Of a DNA stretch of 64,000 nucleotides, positions 35,396-47,277 are shown piece by piece (within the stretch, counting starts at the first letter, position 1; the number at the start of each line of letters is the position of its first letter). The notes beneath the pieces were generated by a model, which did not search any database, was not told where the DNA came from, and saw only the letters and a program-made list of their open reading frames with translations. The position numbers and the translations under genes are program-made. This DNA comes from Bradyrhizobium ottawaense (lineage in GTDB: Bacteria > Pseudomonadota > Alphaproteobacteria > Rhizobiales > Xanthobacteraceae), in NCBI RefSeq assembly GCF_002278135.3, contig NZ_CP029425.2:3820001-3884000 (forward strand), written 5' to 3'.

Positions 35396-36675
35396 AAATC
35401 TCAGCTGGCACTCCTGATGCAATGCCGCCGGGGCTCCGCAGCCTCTCCTATGGGATCTTCTGTTGGGCCAATCGCCGTCCGAGGGCATTGCGAACCGTCG
35501 GTGCCCTGTTTCGGCTTTGGCCGTTCGCGGGCGGCTGGTTCGGCATGGCGGCACGCGCCAGTGCGGTCAAGGGTGTGCTGACCAGGCCGCAGAGTTTCTC
35601 GAACTCGGCTCATGCGGCCAATCTGGCCGCCGGCGATTACCTGATTGGCATGGATCCGGGTCCTACCTACCACGACGACAGGCGTCTGCTCGATGACCGG
35701 TTGGCTTTGCTGGCTGCGAGCCTGCCGGCCGCGGCCGATCAGGAGGTTCAGCGACGCGTCCAGCAGCTTGGGCAGCTCGGGACGAACAAGTCGTTCGACC
35801 TCATTGACGATTACCTGATGTGGATCGTGTTTCGAGCGATGGATCCGCTGTTCGGGGCGGCAACGGGCAAGGTGGTGGCGGGCGCGCATGGCAACGTCAA
35901 CGATCCCGGGCTGCAACGGCAATATCTCCTGGAAATCAGGTATGTCGCAGGCCAGCTGCTTGCCGGAAGCACTGCGACGCTGAGGGTTCAGCGACGGGCG
36001 GAACTCTGCTCGGACGCGTTGCGGGCACGTATCGCCGCCGTGAGCCGCGACATCGAACAGGCTTGGGGTGTCCAGAGCACCGCCAGCACCATCACGCGGA
36101 ATGCCGCCGGTCTTGCCTGGATTTCGCATCCGGTCACGGTGCAGTCGGGGGCACTGGCCGTGCAGGAGTTGCTCGGGCGCTCCAGGGTTCACCGGGCCTT
36201 GCGGGCCGAAGCCCAGCGGCTCGGGCCGGCCGGCGTTTGGCAAGACGCCAAGTTCCGCGATCTGGTGCGCGAGCACATGCTCGAGCTCATGCGCTTTCGA
36301 CCCATCTTTCCGCTGCTCGCGCGCGACGTGCCGCGCGATACGGAATTCGAGACCGGGGCGCGGCACAACGCGCCGTGCTCCGCTGGCGGCAAGATGGCGA
36401 TCTGGTCGATCGCCGCCCTGTTCGATTCCAGGGTGGTCAAGAAGAGCGGTCGGTTCTGTCCCGCCCGCAATTGGGGGCCGCACCAGGATTTGCGCTGGCT
36501 GATGTTCGGATACGGCACCCGCCAATGTCCCGCCAAGGATTACGCGGTCGAGATCCTGACGAGTGCGCTGATTGGTCTGCTGATCCTGCCCGAGTTGCGG
36601 CTCACGCGGGGCGAGGGCAAGGCCATCGCCTATGACGGCCCGCTGATGTCTCGCATGCGCGTGAACTTCGTCTGA
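35392..36675 (+). CDS. Cytochrome P450-like heme protein
   Basis: A 427-aa protein with the heme-binding loop LMFGYGTRQCPAKDYAVEIL (Cys at about 379) and the K-helix ExxR as ELMRFRP (E298-R301). Both anchor it in the P450 superfamily. The I-helix region reads AAGLAWISHPVTVQSG (from about residue 238), where the usual acid-Thr pair of monooxygenases is missing, as in P450s that rearrange peroxides without O2 activation. No ferredoxin or reductase gene is nearby. It starts inside the stop of the cyclase-ATPase gene (ATGA). The substrate is unknown. Confidence 0.82.
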   Translation: MKISAGTPDAMPPGLRSLSYGIFCWANRRPRALRTVGALFRLWPFAGGWFGMAARASAVKGVLTRPQSFSNSAHAANLAAGDYLIGMDPGPTYHDDRRLLDDRLALLAASLPAAADQEVQRRVQQLGQLGTNKSFDLIDDYLMWIVFRAMDPLFGAATGKVVAGAHGNVNDPGLQRQYLLEIRYVAGQLLAGSTATLRVQRRAELCSDALRARIAAVSRDIEQAWGVQSTASTITRNAAGLAWISHPVTVQSGALAVQELLGRSRVHRALRAEAQRLGPAGVWQDAKFRDLVREHMLELMRFRPIFPLLARDVPRDTEFETGARHNAPCSAGGKMAIWSIAALFDSRVVKKSGRFCPARNWGPHQDLRWLMFGYGTRQCPAKDYAVEILTSALIGLLILPELRLTRGEGKAIAYDGPLMSRMRVNFV

Positions 36676-36694
36676 CGGATTGGAAGGACAATCC

Positions 36695-38503
36695 ATGCTC
36701 AAAATGGTCCGGCAGCAGATGATCTGCATCATTGCGCCAGGCTGGCGCGGCGCGGTGGATTTTTCGGACTCCGGAGACATGCAGTCCGCGCTGAATGCAC
36801 TTCTTCAGGACGTTGCGGTCATTCAGTTCGCGTCCATCGCCCTGTTGCCGGCGCGCACGGACGCACAGGAGCAGGCGCCGTCGCTGATGCTCGAGCTTGC
36901 CGTCGAGGAAGGCATCGATCCCAAGGACATGCTGTACAGGCTGGTCCATCATCCCAGCGGCGCGATGTGGTCGCTCTTCAGCTCCTATTGGCCCGGCGGC
37001 GGGCCTCCGCTGGTGAGCGCGCGCAACGGGCAATTGTTCGACAAGCTGATCGGGTGGCTCAGTCTCGCCGATGGCGGCTTCGTCGGTCCTCGCGACAGAA
37101 CGGCCCGGCAGATCAAAAAGGAGCACGATCTCCTGATATGGACCCGGGATGAGGGACGCAAGTTGAGAGCCATGTACGGCGATGATCGTGCATCGTTCGC
37201 GCTTGCGCTGGCGCAGCGGGCATTCCAGGACCCGCGCTTCGACTGGGCGATGCAGCCTGCGCCGCGCTCCTATTGGCGCGGGAGGGGTGCGAGCATCTCC
37301 GCAAAGGTCGGCTATGGGCTCGTGGTTTTCGGCTTGTGGCTGGCCCTCGTCTGGCTCCTGGGCGCGCTGCCGCGCGGGCTGTTCGGCGCCATCACCTGGT
37401 TCGTCGGCGCATCCTATCCCCCGGTGCAGTCCGTGGTGGACGTCATCAGCAGTGTGAGCATGTGGATCGTGTGGGCGAGCATCAGGGCACTGCTCGCCTT
37501 TGTCGGGCTGCTGTTCCTGGGATGGCTGCTCCTGGTCGCGCTGCCGGCCCTGTTCGCGCCGTGGCGGCGCTGGGTGGACAGCGTCCGCCGCGAACTCGAA
37601 CGACCGACCGAGACGTGGTCGTCATTCTCCACCCGTGTTGTCGGCTGGATCGTGGTCGTCCCGTTGCTCCTCGCCATCGTGGCGTGTGCGGTGGTCTTCG
37701 TCTTCTATCCCAAGCCGATCATGGAAGGGATCGAGGCTTTGACCGCGCGGGTTCCGGGATGGGAGCTCGCCCTCTTCGGCGTGCTCGCGATCGTCGCGCT
37801 GCTCTGCATCGGGTCCTTTTTCTCCTGGATCAATCGCCGGTTTGCGACCTTGAGCAAGTGGTTCTTTCATCCCTACGAAGACGATGTCGCCCGGGCCCAG
37901 CAGGTTCATCCGTCAATCGACCAGTGCGAAGCGCTGTTGGCCAGTGGGACCGCGCACATGGTCAGCCTGACCGATATCCGCAGCCCGAACGGCTGGAGCG
38001 CCTGGTGGATCCGCGTGTCCCTGCGCGTCGTGACGTTCTTTGGGCGGGTGTTCTTCACCGAGGGGCGGCTCGGTGATGCACCGGGTATCCATTTTGGCCA
38101 TTGGCACATTATCGAGGACGGTCGGCGCTTTCTATTCTGCTCGAACTATGACGGCAATTTCGGCGGTTACCTCGACGATTTCATCAACGGCGCGACGATA
38201 GGGACGACGTTGGCCTGGCGATGGACGACGCTGAGGCCGCGGGGATCGGCGGCGGTCGGGCAGCCGGACATCAAGGTGCCGCGCGATTTTCCGCCGACGC
38301 GTTTCGTGCTTTTTCGCGGCGTGAAGTGCGAGTTGAAATTCAAGTCCTACGCCCGCGACAGCATGCTTCCGCACATGTATCGCTTCGATGCGTGCAACGC
38401 GACGATCGAGGAGATCGACCTCGCGACCGGGCTGCGCGACGCCCTGTTCGGCGAGCGCAACGACAGGAACGACGACTTCATCATGAGGGCGATCGAAACA
38501 TGA
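36695..38503 (+). CDS. Four-helix membrane protein of unknown family in P450/DyP cluster
   Basis: A 602-aa protein starting MLKMVRQQMICIIAPGWRG, with the start set by a GGAAGGA ribosome-binding site. A soluble N-terminal domain (about 1-200) includes IQFASIALLPAR and PSLMLELAVEEG. Then come membrane segments in two pairs (about 205-230, 258-285, 318-345, 355-380), and a soluble C-terminal domain (about 395-602) with IHFGHWHIIEDGRRFLFCSN and YDGNFGGYLDDFINGA. The two soluble parts share a pattern (I-x-F-A/G-x-x-x-I/L, then a L-M/F-x-E/S-x-x-x-x-G strand), suggesting a duplicated ferredoxin-like fold. The frame overlaps the DyP gene by 4 nt. I cannot name the family. Confidence 0.75.
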   Translation: MLKMVRQQMICIIAPGWRGAVDFSDSGDMQSALNALLQDVAVIQFASIALLPARTDAQEQAPSLMLELAVEEGIDPKDMLYRLVHHPSGAMWSLFSSYWPGGGPPLVSARNGQLFDKLIGWLSLADGGFVGPRDRTARQIKKEHDLLIWTRDEGRKLRAMYGDDRASFALALAQRAFQDPRFDWAMQPAPRSYWRGRGASISAKVGYGLVVFGLWLALVWLLGALPRGLFGAITWFVGASYPPVQSVVDVISSVSMWIVWASIRALLAFVGLLFLGWLLLVALPALFAPWRRWVDSVRRELERPTETWSSFSTRVVGWIVVVPLLLAIVACAVVFVFYPKPIMEGIEALTARVPGWELALFGVLAIVALLCIGSFFSWINRRFATLSKWFFHPYEDDVARAQQVHPSIDQCEALLASGTAHMVSLTDIRSPNGWSAWWIRVSLRVVTFFGRVFFTEGRLGDAPGIHFGHWHIIEDGRRFLFCSNYDGNFGGYLDDFINGATIGTTLAWRWTTLRPRGSAAVGQPDIKVPRDFPPTRFVLFRGVKCELKFKSYARDSMLPHMYRFDACNATIEEIDLATGLRDALFGERNDRNDDFIMRAIET

Positions 38504-39981
38504 AGGCCTCGCATCTCTCCGAACAGCTCGCGGACATTCAGGGAATGCTCGGAAGCGGCTATGGCTGGTTGAAGACCAGCCGCTTCTGGCTGCTGACGAT
38601 CAAGGCGGGCCGCGAGGACGATGCCCGGGCGTGGCTCGCAGGGCTCGTCGACAAGAAGCTGGTGGTCAGTGCCGCCGATGTCAGGAAATCGAGGACCCAC
38701 CCCGTCGACGATGCCGTCGCGATCGCTTTCAGCTATTTGGGGCTGGCAAAGCTCGGATGCGACGAGACTGCTGCGCATCCTTTCCCGTCCCCGTTCAGCA
38801 GCGGCATGGGCTGCGACCTGCGCGCGTTGCTGTTGAGGGACAGTCCGCGAGAATGGCGCTGGTCCGATGTTGAAGGCGGTGCCGGCGGCCCCGTGCATGT
38901 CCTGGTTGGCGAATGGAGAATGCGACGGAGCGCTGCCGAGATGGCGAGCGCGCCGGAGAAGTCGGCAGAACTGGATCCTGATCCTGATGTGTTCGATGTC
39001 ATCAAGGTCGACAACGATCCCTGCGCCTTCCAGCAAAAGGCGGGCGACGAGGAAGAAAGATTGTACGAGTCCTTCGGGTTTCGCGATGGCCTCGCGCAGC
39101 CCGTGATCAGCGAGCTCAGGGAGGAGCGCGGCGCCGAGCGCAAGAAGATCAGGCGGGATGCCGGCATCCTCTACGAGGACCGCGTCGTCGCCCCGGGGGA
39201 ATTTATTCTGGGCTATCGCAACGAATACGACGAGCTGACCTATTGCCCCAACGTCAAGCGATGGCCCGGCGACGCCACGTATACGAGCGGCCGCTTCGCG
39301 CTGAACGGGACCTATCTCGCGGTTCGCCAGATCGAGCAGGATGTCGATGCGTTCGCGAAATTTGAAGCGGTGTACGGCGAGGCTGTCTGCGAGAAGATGA
39401 TGGGCCGTCGAAGGAATGGAAAGCCATTGTCGTGGCAAGGCAGTCCCGGCGTTCCGATTTCGGATTCGGAAGCCGATGCATTTCGCTTTCGTGTCGACGA
39501 CGCGAACGGCTTTGGCTGTCCGAAGGGAGCCCATATCCGCCGCGTCAATCCGAGGGATACGCTCGGCATCGACCTGCAATCGAGCATCAAGTCGGTCAAG
39601 CTGCACCGGCTGCTGCGCCGGGGGCGGCCCTATCGCGAGGAGGTTGCGAACGAAAAGCCGCGCAAGGGCATCTTCTTCATCGCCTGCAACGCCGATCTCG
39701 AGCGGCAGTTCGAGTTCATCTACCAGCGCTGGTTGCGAAATCCCCGGTTCGTCTGCCTCAACGACCAGGACGACCCTCTCGTCGGCAAGCCCGCTGCCAC
39801 CAGGAGCTTCTCCATGCCGGGATTGGCAAGCGGCGAGGAAGTGTCCCTGGCCGCGTTTACGCAGACGCTGGGGGGAGGCTATTTCTTCCTTCCCGGAATC
39901 TCTGCGCTCAAATTCATCCTCGGCCGCGAGGGCAGTTCGAAGGCGGTCGGCTCAGAGGCCGTCGTAGCCTTGGCGCCCTGA
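38500..39981 (+). CDS. DyP-type heme peroxidase
   Basis: A 493-aa dye-decolorizing-type peroxidase. The diagnostic GxxDG motif is FGFRDGLAQP (catalytic Asp at about 196). The proximal heme ligand is in GCPKGAHIRRVNPRDTLGID (His at about 345). It is longer than the compact bacterial A/B types, with extra loops (e.g. YEDRVVAPGEFILGYRNEYD), closer to class C/D enzymes. There is no signal peptide or Tat motif, so it is probably cytosolic. The start at 38500 overlaps the membrane-protein stop (ATGA). Confidence 0.92.
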   Translation: MKASHLSEQLADIQGMLGSGYGWLKTSRFWLLTIKAGREDDARAWLAGLVDKKLVVSAADVRKSRTHPVDDAVAIAFSYLGLAKLGCDETAAHPFPSPFSSGMGCDLRALLLRDSPREWRWSDVEGGAGGPVHVLVGEWRMRRSAAEMASAPEKSAELDPDPDVFDVIKVDNDPCAFQQKAGDEEERLYESFGFRDGLAQPVISELREERGAERKKIRRDAGILYEDRVVAPGEFILGYRNEYDELTYCPNVKRWPGDATYTSGRFALNGTYLAVRQIEQDVDAFAKFEAVYGEAVCEKMMGRRRNGKPLSWQGSPGVPISDSEADAFRFRVDDANGFGCPKGAHIRRVNPRDTLGIDLQSSIKSVKLHRLLRRGRPYREEVANEKPRKGIFFIACNADLERQFEFIYQRWLRNPRFVCLNDQDDPLVGKPAATRSFSMPGLASGEEVSLAAFTQTLGGGYFFLPGISALKFILGREGSSKAVGSEAVVALAP

Positions 39982-40016
39982 AAGCCGGCGCGGGGCCGGA
40001 CGGGCAATCGTGAGGG

Positions 40017-40793
40017 TCAATCCTGCGGCTCGGAGGCCGCGTCGCCCTGTGCGTCGACGCGCAGCCAGCCCGAGGGCGCGAGGCGCTGCTGCGGCAGGAA
40101 GCGGGCCTTGTAGTCCATCTTCTTCGAGCCCTCGATCCAGTAGCCGAGATAGACGTAAGGCAGCCCCTGCCGACGGGCGCGGGCGATGTGGTCGAGGATC
40201 ATGAAGGTGCCCATCGAGCGGCTGACCTGGCCCGGCTCGAAGAACGAATAGACCATCGACAGGCCGTCGCTGAGCACGTCGGTCAGCGCGACCGCGATCA
40301 GCTCCTCGCCACGGCCGGTGATGCCGCTGTCGGGGCCGCGCTTGCGGTATTCGATGATGCGGGTCTCGACATGGCTGTCCTCGACCATCATGGCGTAGTC
40401 GAGCACGGTCATGTCGGCCATGCCGCCATGGCGGTGGCGGGCGTCGAGATAGGCGCGGAACACCGAATATTGCTCGGAGGTCGGCACCGCGCTGCGCTGC
40501 TCGCCGATGATGTCGGAGTTGCGCGCCATCACCTTGCGGAAGTTGCGGGAGGGGCGGAACTCGTTGGCGACGACCCGGACCGAGACGCAGGCGCGACACT
40601 GGTCGCAGGCCGGCCGGTAGGCGATCGACTGGCTGCGGCGGAAGCCGCCATGGGTCAGGAGGTCGTTGAGGTCACCGGCGCGCTCTCCCACGAGGTGCGT
40701 GAACACCTTGCGCTCATGCCGACCCGGCAGATACGGGCAGGGGGACGGCGCCGTAAGGTAAAATTGGGGGGTATCGCGCGAGTGCTGGGTCAA
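40017..40793 (-). CDS. bpt: Aspartate/glutamate leucyl(arginyl)-tRNA-protein transferase
   Basis: Adds leucine from Leu-tRNA to N-terminal Asp or Glu, feeding the ClpS/ClpAP N-degron route. The 258-aa protein opens [20 protein letters not shown] and has the conserved [34 protein letters not shown] and [22 protein letters not shown], all hallmarks of the Bpt/Ate1 family. It is a solitary minus-strand gene convergent with the DyP gene. Confidence 0.94.
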   Translation of the reverse strand: MTQHSRDTPQFYLTAPSPCPYLPGRHERKVFTHLVGERAGDLNDLLTHGGFRRSQSIAYRPACDQCRACVSVRVVANEFRPSRNFRKVMARNSDIIGEQRSAVPTSEQYSVFRAYLDARHRHGGMADMTVLDYAMMVEDSHVETRIIEYRKRGPDSGITGRGEELIAVALTDVLSDGLSMVYSFFEPGQVSRSMGTFMILDHIARARRQGLPYVYLGYWIEGSKKMDYKARFLPQQRLAPSGWLRVDAQGDAASEPQD

Positions 40794-40915
40794 GGGACGT
40801 CGTGGGCCTCCGAAGTGAGTATCAGCATCGCGCTACGGAAGCTCCCGGTCAATTGGTCAGCTTGGCAAGTCAGGTCAGCAGTCAGCTTAGAGGATCCCGG
40901 TTAGTAGGCCGTTGA

Positions 40916-41458
40916 TCACCAGGTCCTCGCGGCCTGCGGCACCGGCGCGCGGACGGAATTGTTGATCACGACCGTTCCCAGCACGAAATCCTGCAGCAGG
41001 CGCCGGCGGCCGTTGAACAGGCCGAGCAGCACCACGAAGGGCGTCAGGAACGAGACCGACACCCAGAACAGCACGGCATGGGTGGCGCCCAGCACGAAAT
41101 AGCCGGGTGCGCCGTACCAGGTGCGCAGCTCCAGATCCATCACCCGCATCCCGATCGTCGCGGAGGAGGGACCACCGATACAGGCGCCGTAATAGACGAT
41201 CGCCCAGATCACGGAGGCCGGCCAGGCCAGCCAGAACAGCGCCCAGCCGATGCCGAGCGTGACCACACCGAACAATGCGATGAAGATGTAGCCGAGGATC
41301 ACAGGCACTGAGATCACGACCATGTCGATCAGGAAGGCAAACACGCGCCGCGTCGCAACGCCACGGAACAACTCCGGGTGCAGATAGGGGTCGTAGGCAT
41401 GCGGCTGCGCCCCGCCGTCATTGCGCCAGGCTCCTGAATTGCCCGAGTCGTACGACAT
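40916..41458 (-). CDS. RDD-family membrane protein
   Basis: A 180-aa protein with three to four membrane helices. A short polar N-terminus (MSYDSGNSGAWRNDGGAQPH) leads to RRVFAFLIDMVVISVPVILG, the Arg-Asp-containing first helix of RDD domains, and later SATIGMRVMDLELRTW, the second RDD signature (T-x-G-x-x). The start follows a GGGAGGAC ribosome-binding site. The function of the family is loosely defined; some members are ion exchangers. Confidence 0.85.
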   Translation of the reverse strand: MSYDSGNSGAWRNDGGAQPHAYDPYLHPELFRGVATRRVFAFLIDMVVISVPVILGYIFIALFGVVTLGIGWALFWLAWPASVIWAIVYYGACIGGPSSATIGMRVMDLELRTWYGAPGYFVLGATHAVLFWVSVSFLTPFVVLLGLFNGRRRLLQDFVLGTVVINNSVRAPVPQAARTW

Positions 41459-41784
41459 GATCCGTCCTCCCAAGGGGGAAACAGAGGGGAAAAACCCTCG
41501 AGGCAGGACATGGGAACAGGCTTTCCCCCTGCCAAGGGCGCAGGCGCATTAACAAGCCGAAATATTCCGGCGATTCGGGGGCGGGGGAGGGCACGATGTT
41601 GGCGCCGCAAACACCGGTGTCGTCCCGGACAAGCGAAGCGCAGATCCGGGATCCATAACCACAGGGAGGAGTTTGGCGAAGACCGTTAGTTGATTTCGCC
41701 GGTACGAATACCGCGGATCACAGTTAGATCACGCGGTATGGGTCCCTGCGTACGCAGGGACGACAGTGAAGGTGCCCCGCCAGC
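41459..41784. repeat. Intergenic region with a repeat element
   Basis: It contains the RDD-gene promoter side and, at about 41611-41766, a repeat: ACACCGGTGTCGTCCCGGAC, AAGCGAAGCGCAGATCCGGG and ATCCATAACC on one side, GTATGGGTCCCTGCGTACGC and AGGGACGAC on the other, able to fold back (GGGATCCATA / TATGGGTCCC). No coding frame is credible. It lies between hemB and the RDD gene. Confidence 0.6.
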
Positions 41785-43471
<1,687 letters not shown>

Positions 43472-43987
43472 GCGACACCTTCGATACATAGATACTCTCG
43501 TGCCCCGGACGCGACGCAGCGCGCCGCACTTGCGGCGTGCTGCGTTGCAGAGCCGGCTCTCCGCGATCCCGCTTTTGGCTTTCGGGGTCCCGGCTCTGCG
43601 CTCCGCTTGTCCGGGACACGCGAGTGGAGCTTGCGGAGTTGTGCCGGTTTGGTTGACCGTTGGTTGCCTAAAATTTGCGGTAAGTTCTCGTTGACCAGCC
43701 GGTTCCGCCACAGCCGTTACGCGCCCGTTTCGAAACGAAGCGGGGCTGTTCTGGAATGCGACAGTTGCGGCGGACGGAGGGTGAACAGGACCTTGCGAAG
43801 GTCAACAGAGCGTTGCGAAAAGTGCTTGTGGCACAGGCTTAATCCGCAATTCACTGTCTTAAATTCATGATCTCTTTATTCTCTTATTTAAGCCGATCTT
43901 CAAACGAGCCCCTTAAGTTGCACCTATCAGACGGGACACAAGTTTCGTCGAATAAGTGTCGATAAAAACGACAACAGGGGAAGTGTC
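43472..43987. repeat. Intergenic region: palindromic element and AT-rich upstream region of the MarR gene
   Basis: A 516-bp gap. A palindromic element occupies about 43501-43622 (GCAGAGCCGG at 43547-43556, mirrored by CCGGCTCTGC at 43590-43599; ends TGCCCCGGAC / GTCCGGGACA). From about 43850 the DNA becomes AT-rich, with CTTAAAT (43858-43864) and ATTTAAG (43886-43892) as an inverted repeat about 100 bp before the MarR-type gene. This is a possible operator, unproven. Confidence 0.55.
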
Positions 43988-44506
43988 ATGATGAAAGCCG
44001 TCGCAACTGCGGCAGATACCGCAGAGCGCGTCTCCGGCCAGCAGGGTTCGGTGCAGTCGCTCTATCTGGAAGCTTTGACTCTGGTGGAGCGGCTGCATCG
44101 CCGGCTCCTCGACGTGATCAAGGACGAATTCGATCGCCGCGGCCGCGCGGACATCAACTCGGTGCAGGCTCTCCTGCTCTACAACATCGGCGACAAGGAG
44201 CTGACCGCGGGCGAGCTGCGCACGCGTGGCTACTATCTCGGCTCCAACGTCTCCTACAATTTGAAGAAGCTCGTCGAGCTCGGCTTCCTCGATCATCAGC
44301 GCTCGCGCGTCGATCGCCGCTCGGTGCGCATTCGCCTGACCCCGCAGGGCCAGGAAGTCCGCCGCATCGTCGATGCGCTCTACCAGAAGCACGTCAAGAC
44401 GGTGGAGCAGGTCGGCGGCATCTCCGGCGAGGAATTCTCGACCCTCAACAAGTCGCTGCACCGCCTCGAGCGGTTCTGGACCGACCAGATCCTGTATCGG
44501 CTCTGA
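43988..44506 (+). CDS. ldtR: MarR-family regulator, LdtR-like
   Basis: A 172-aa winged-helix regulator. The first part is a helical dimerisation region (LYLEALTLVERLHRRLLDVIKDEF). The DNA-binding part is ELTAGELRTRGYYLGSNVSY, followed by NLKKLVELGFLDHQRSRVDRR and SVRIRLTPQGQEV. It matches the LdtR family of Rhizobiales, which controls an L,D-transpeptidase gene and osmotic tolerance. A strong AGGGGAA ribosome-binding site precedes the ATG. The upstream AT-rich inverted repeat suggests self-control. Confidence 0.85.
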   Translation: MMKAVATAADTAERVSGQQGSVQSLYLEALTLVERLHRRLLDVIKDEFDRRGRADINSVQALLLYNIGDKELTAGELRTRGYYLGSNVSYNLKKLVELGFLDHQRSRVDRRSVRIRLTPQGQEVRRIVDALYQKHVKTVEQVGGISGEEFSTLNKSLHRLERFWTDQILYRL

Positions 44507-44706
44507 GTTTCCAAGGGATAAGGCCAAGCCGGCCCGCAACAAGACCGGCAAGCCGCCCGAACGTGCCTCAACTTCCCCAGCGCGCCGGCCCGGAGTTGCC
44601 CCCGGACCGGTGCGTTTTGCATTTTGCACCTGCGAAGAAAATTTTGCGACCCCGAGGAACCAGTTCCGGGCTTGGCGCTTATCTCCTTCGGATCGGAGAC
44701 AGGGCG

Positions 44707-44943
44707 ATGCTGGTCGAGCGCGGGTTGCAGGCGATGAACGTGGAACTCGTGAGCGAGGCCTACGCCATTGCCGCGAACTACCTTCGCCGGTCCGGCGCGA
44801 TTGCCGATACGCTCGTGACCGACGAACATCTGCTCGGGATCATCATCAAGCTGCTCCAGAACGGGGAGTTCAACAAGATCCGGCTCGCCAACACGGCGAT
44901 CGCCCGGTTCCAGGCGCAGGCCGAGGCCCGCGCGGTTGCCTGA
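44707..44943 (+). CDS. Small hypothetical protein
   Basis: A 78-aa soluble helical protein starting MLVERGLQAMNVELVSEAYA, with GGAGACAGGG as a ribosome-binding site. The core IAANYLRRSGAIADTLVTDE and HLLGIIIKLLQNGEFNKIRL looks like a compact helical bundle. It is followed 55 bp later by another small helical gene on the same strand. I recognise this pair as common in Bradyrhizobium upstream of glyA, but no function is known to me. Confidence 0.6.
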   Translation: MLVERGLQAMNVELVSEAYAIAANYLRRSGAIADTLVTDEHLLGIIIKLLQNGEFNKIRLANTAIARFQAQAEARAVA

Positions 44944-44998
44944 TCAACAGTCGCAAAATACCGACGAACCCAGAATATCGCACGAACCAGAGGGTGCC

Positions 44999-45220
44999 AT
45001 GGAAGCCGCCATCGACCGCATCATGCAGACCTATGACCTGCTCGCCAACCGCACCGCTGCGGCCAGCGAGGAGGCACGGGCCAAGGTCACGAACTACCTC
45101 ACCACCCTGATGGAAGCGGGCGAGAAGGACCCGCACAGGTTGACGGTGTGCGGCCTGACTTATCTGCGCCAGCTCGACGGCAGCGTGGACCCTGTGAAGG
45201 CGGGGTATACCGGGCTGTGA
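44999..45220 (+). CDS. Small hypothetical helical protein
   Basis: A 73-aa frame starting MEAAIDRIMQTYDLLANRTA, continuing EEARAKVTNYLTTLMEAGEK and RLTVCGLTYLRQLDGS. It is helical and soluble with one Cys. The ATG at 44999 is preferred; a TTG at 44936 would overlap the preceding small gene. It could form a two-gene unit with that gene. The role is unknown. Confidence 0.6.
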   Translation: MEAAIDRIMQTYDLLANRTAAASEEARAKVTNYLTTLMEAGEKDPHRLTVCGLTYLRQLDGSVDPVKAGYTGL

Positions 45221-45480
45221 TAGACAGCCGGCGGCTCCACGGATGAGGAGTTAGGGCCCAAAGCGGCCCCATTCCGGGGAGGGGTGGACGGGCGGCTCCC
45301 CAGAGCCGGCCCAAGTGCCGAAAACCGCCACCCTCCACCATATCTTGCATAAATATCAGGCCCGACCCGCAAATGCTTGGCCTGTTGCGGGCGATGTGGT
45401 AGATCGCGCGTGCTTCCGATCGCCACACCAGACCCGCCCGTAGCCCGCCAAAAGGCTGCGGCGGTGGAGATATTCGCAAG

Positions 45481-46779
<1,299 letters not shown>

Positions 46780-46794
46780 GGCTGGGCCACGAGG

Positions 46795-47277
46795 ATGCGC
46801 TGTCCGAACTGCAATAGTCTCGATACGCAGGTAAAGGACTCGCGTCCGACCGAGGACTCTTCCGTGATCCGCAGGCGGCGCGTGTGCGTCGCCTGCAATT
46901 TCCGCTTCACCACCTTCGAGCGCGTGCAATTGCGCGAGCTCACGGTGATCAAGCGCAACGGCCGCCGCGTGCCGTTCGACCGCGACAAGCTGATGCGCTC
47001 GGTGCAGATTTCTTTGCGCAAGCGGCAGGTCGAGCCGGAGCGGGTGGAGAAGATGGTCTCCACCATCGTGCGCGAGCTCGAGACCGGGGGCGAGGCCGAG
47101 ATCTCCTCCGAGGTGATCGGCGAGACCGTGATGGAGCATCTGCGCACGCTCGACGACGTCGCCTATGTGCGCTTCGCCTCGGTCTATCGCAATTTCCGCG
47201 AGGCCAAGGATTTCGCCGACGTGCTCGGCGAGCTCTCCGGTGAGGAGGAAGCGCGGCTCGCCGCGATCCGCAAATGA
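46795..47277 (+). CDS. nrdR: Transcriptional repressor NrdR
   Basis: NrdR senses ATP/dATP and represses ribonucleotide reductase operons. The 160-aa protein has an N-terminal zinc ribbon ([17 protein letters not shown] ... [13 protein letters not shown]3, C6, C31, C34) followed by an ATP-cone domain ([20 protein letters not shown]). The frame overlaps ribD by 4 nt (ATGA). Pairing with ribD is conserved in alphaproteobacteria. Confidence 0.96.
   Translation: MRCPNCNSLDTQVKDSRPTEDSSVIRRRRVCVACNFRFTTFERVQLRELTVIKRNGRRVPFDRDKLMRSVQISLRKRQVEPERVEKMVSTIVRELETGGEAEISSEVIGETVMEHLRTLDDVAYVRFASVYRNFREAKDFADVLGELSGEEEARLAAIRK

Noticed and set aside
45221..45480. Glycine or SAM riboswitch ahead of glyA
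   Set aside because: The gap has GC hairpins, but I could not match any riboswitch core sequence.
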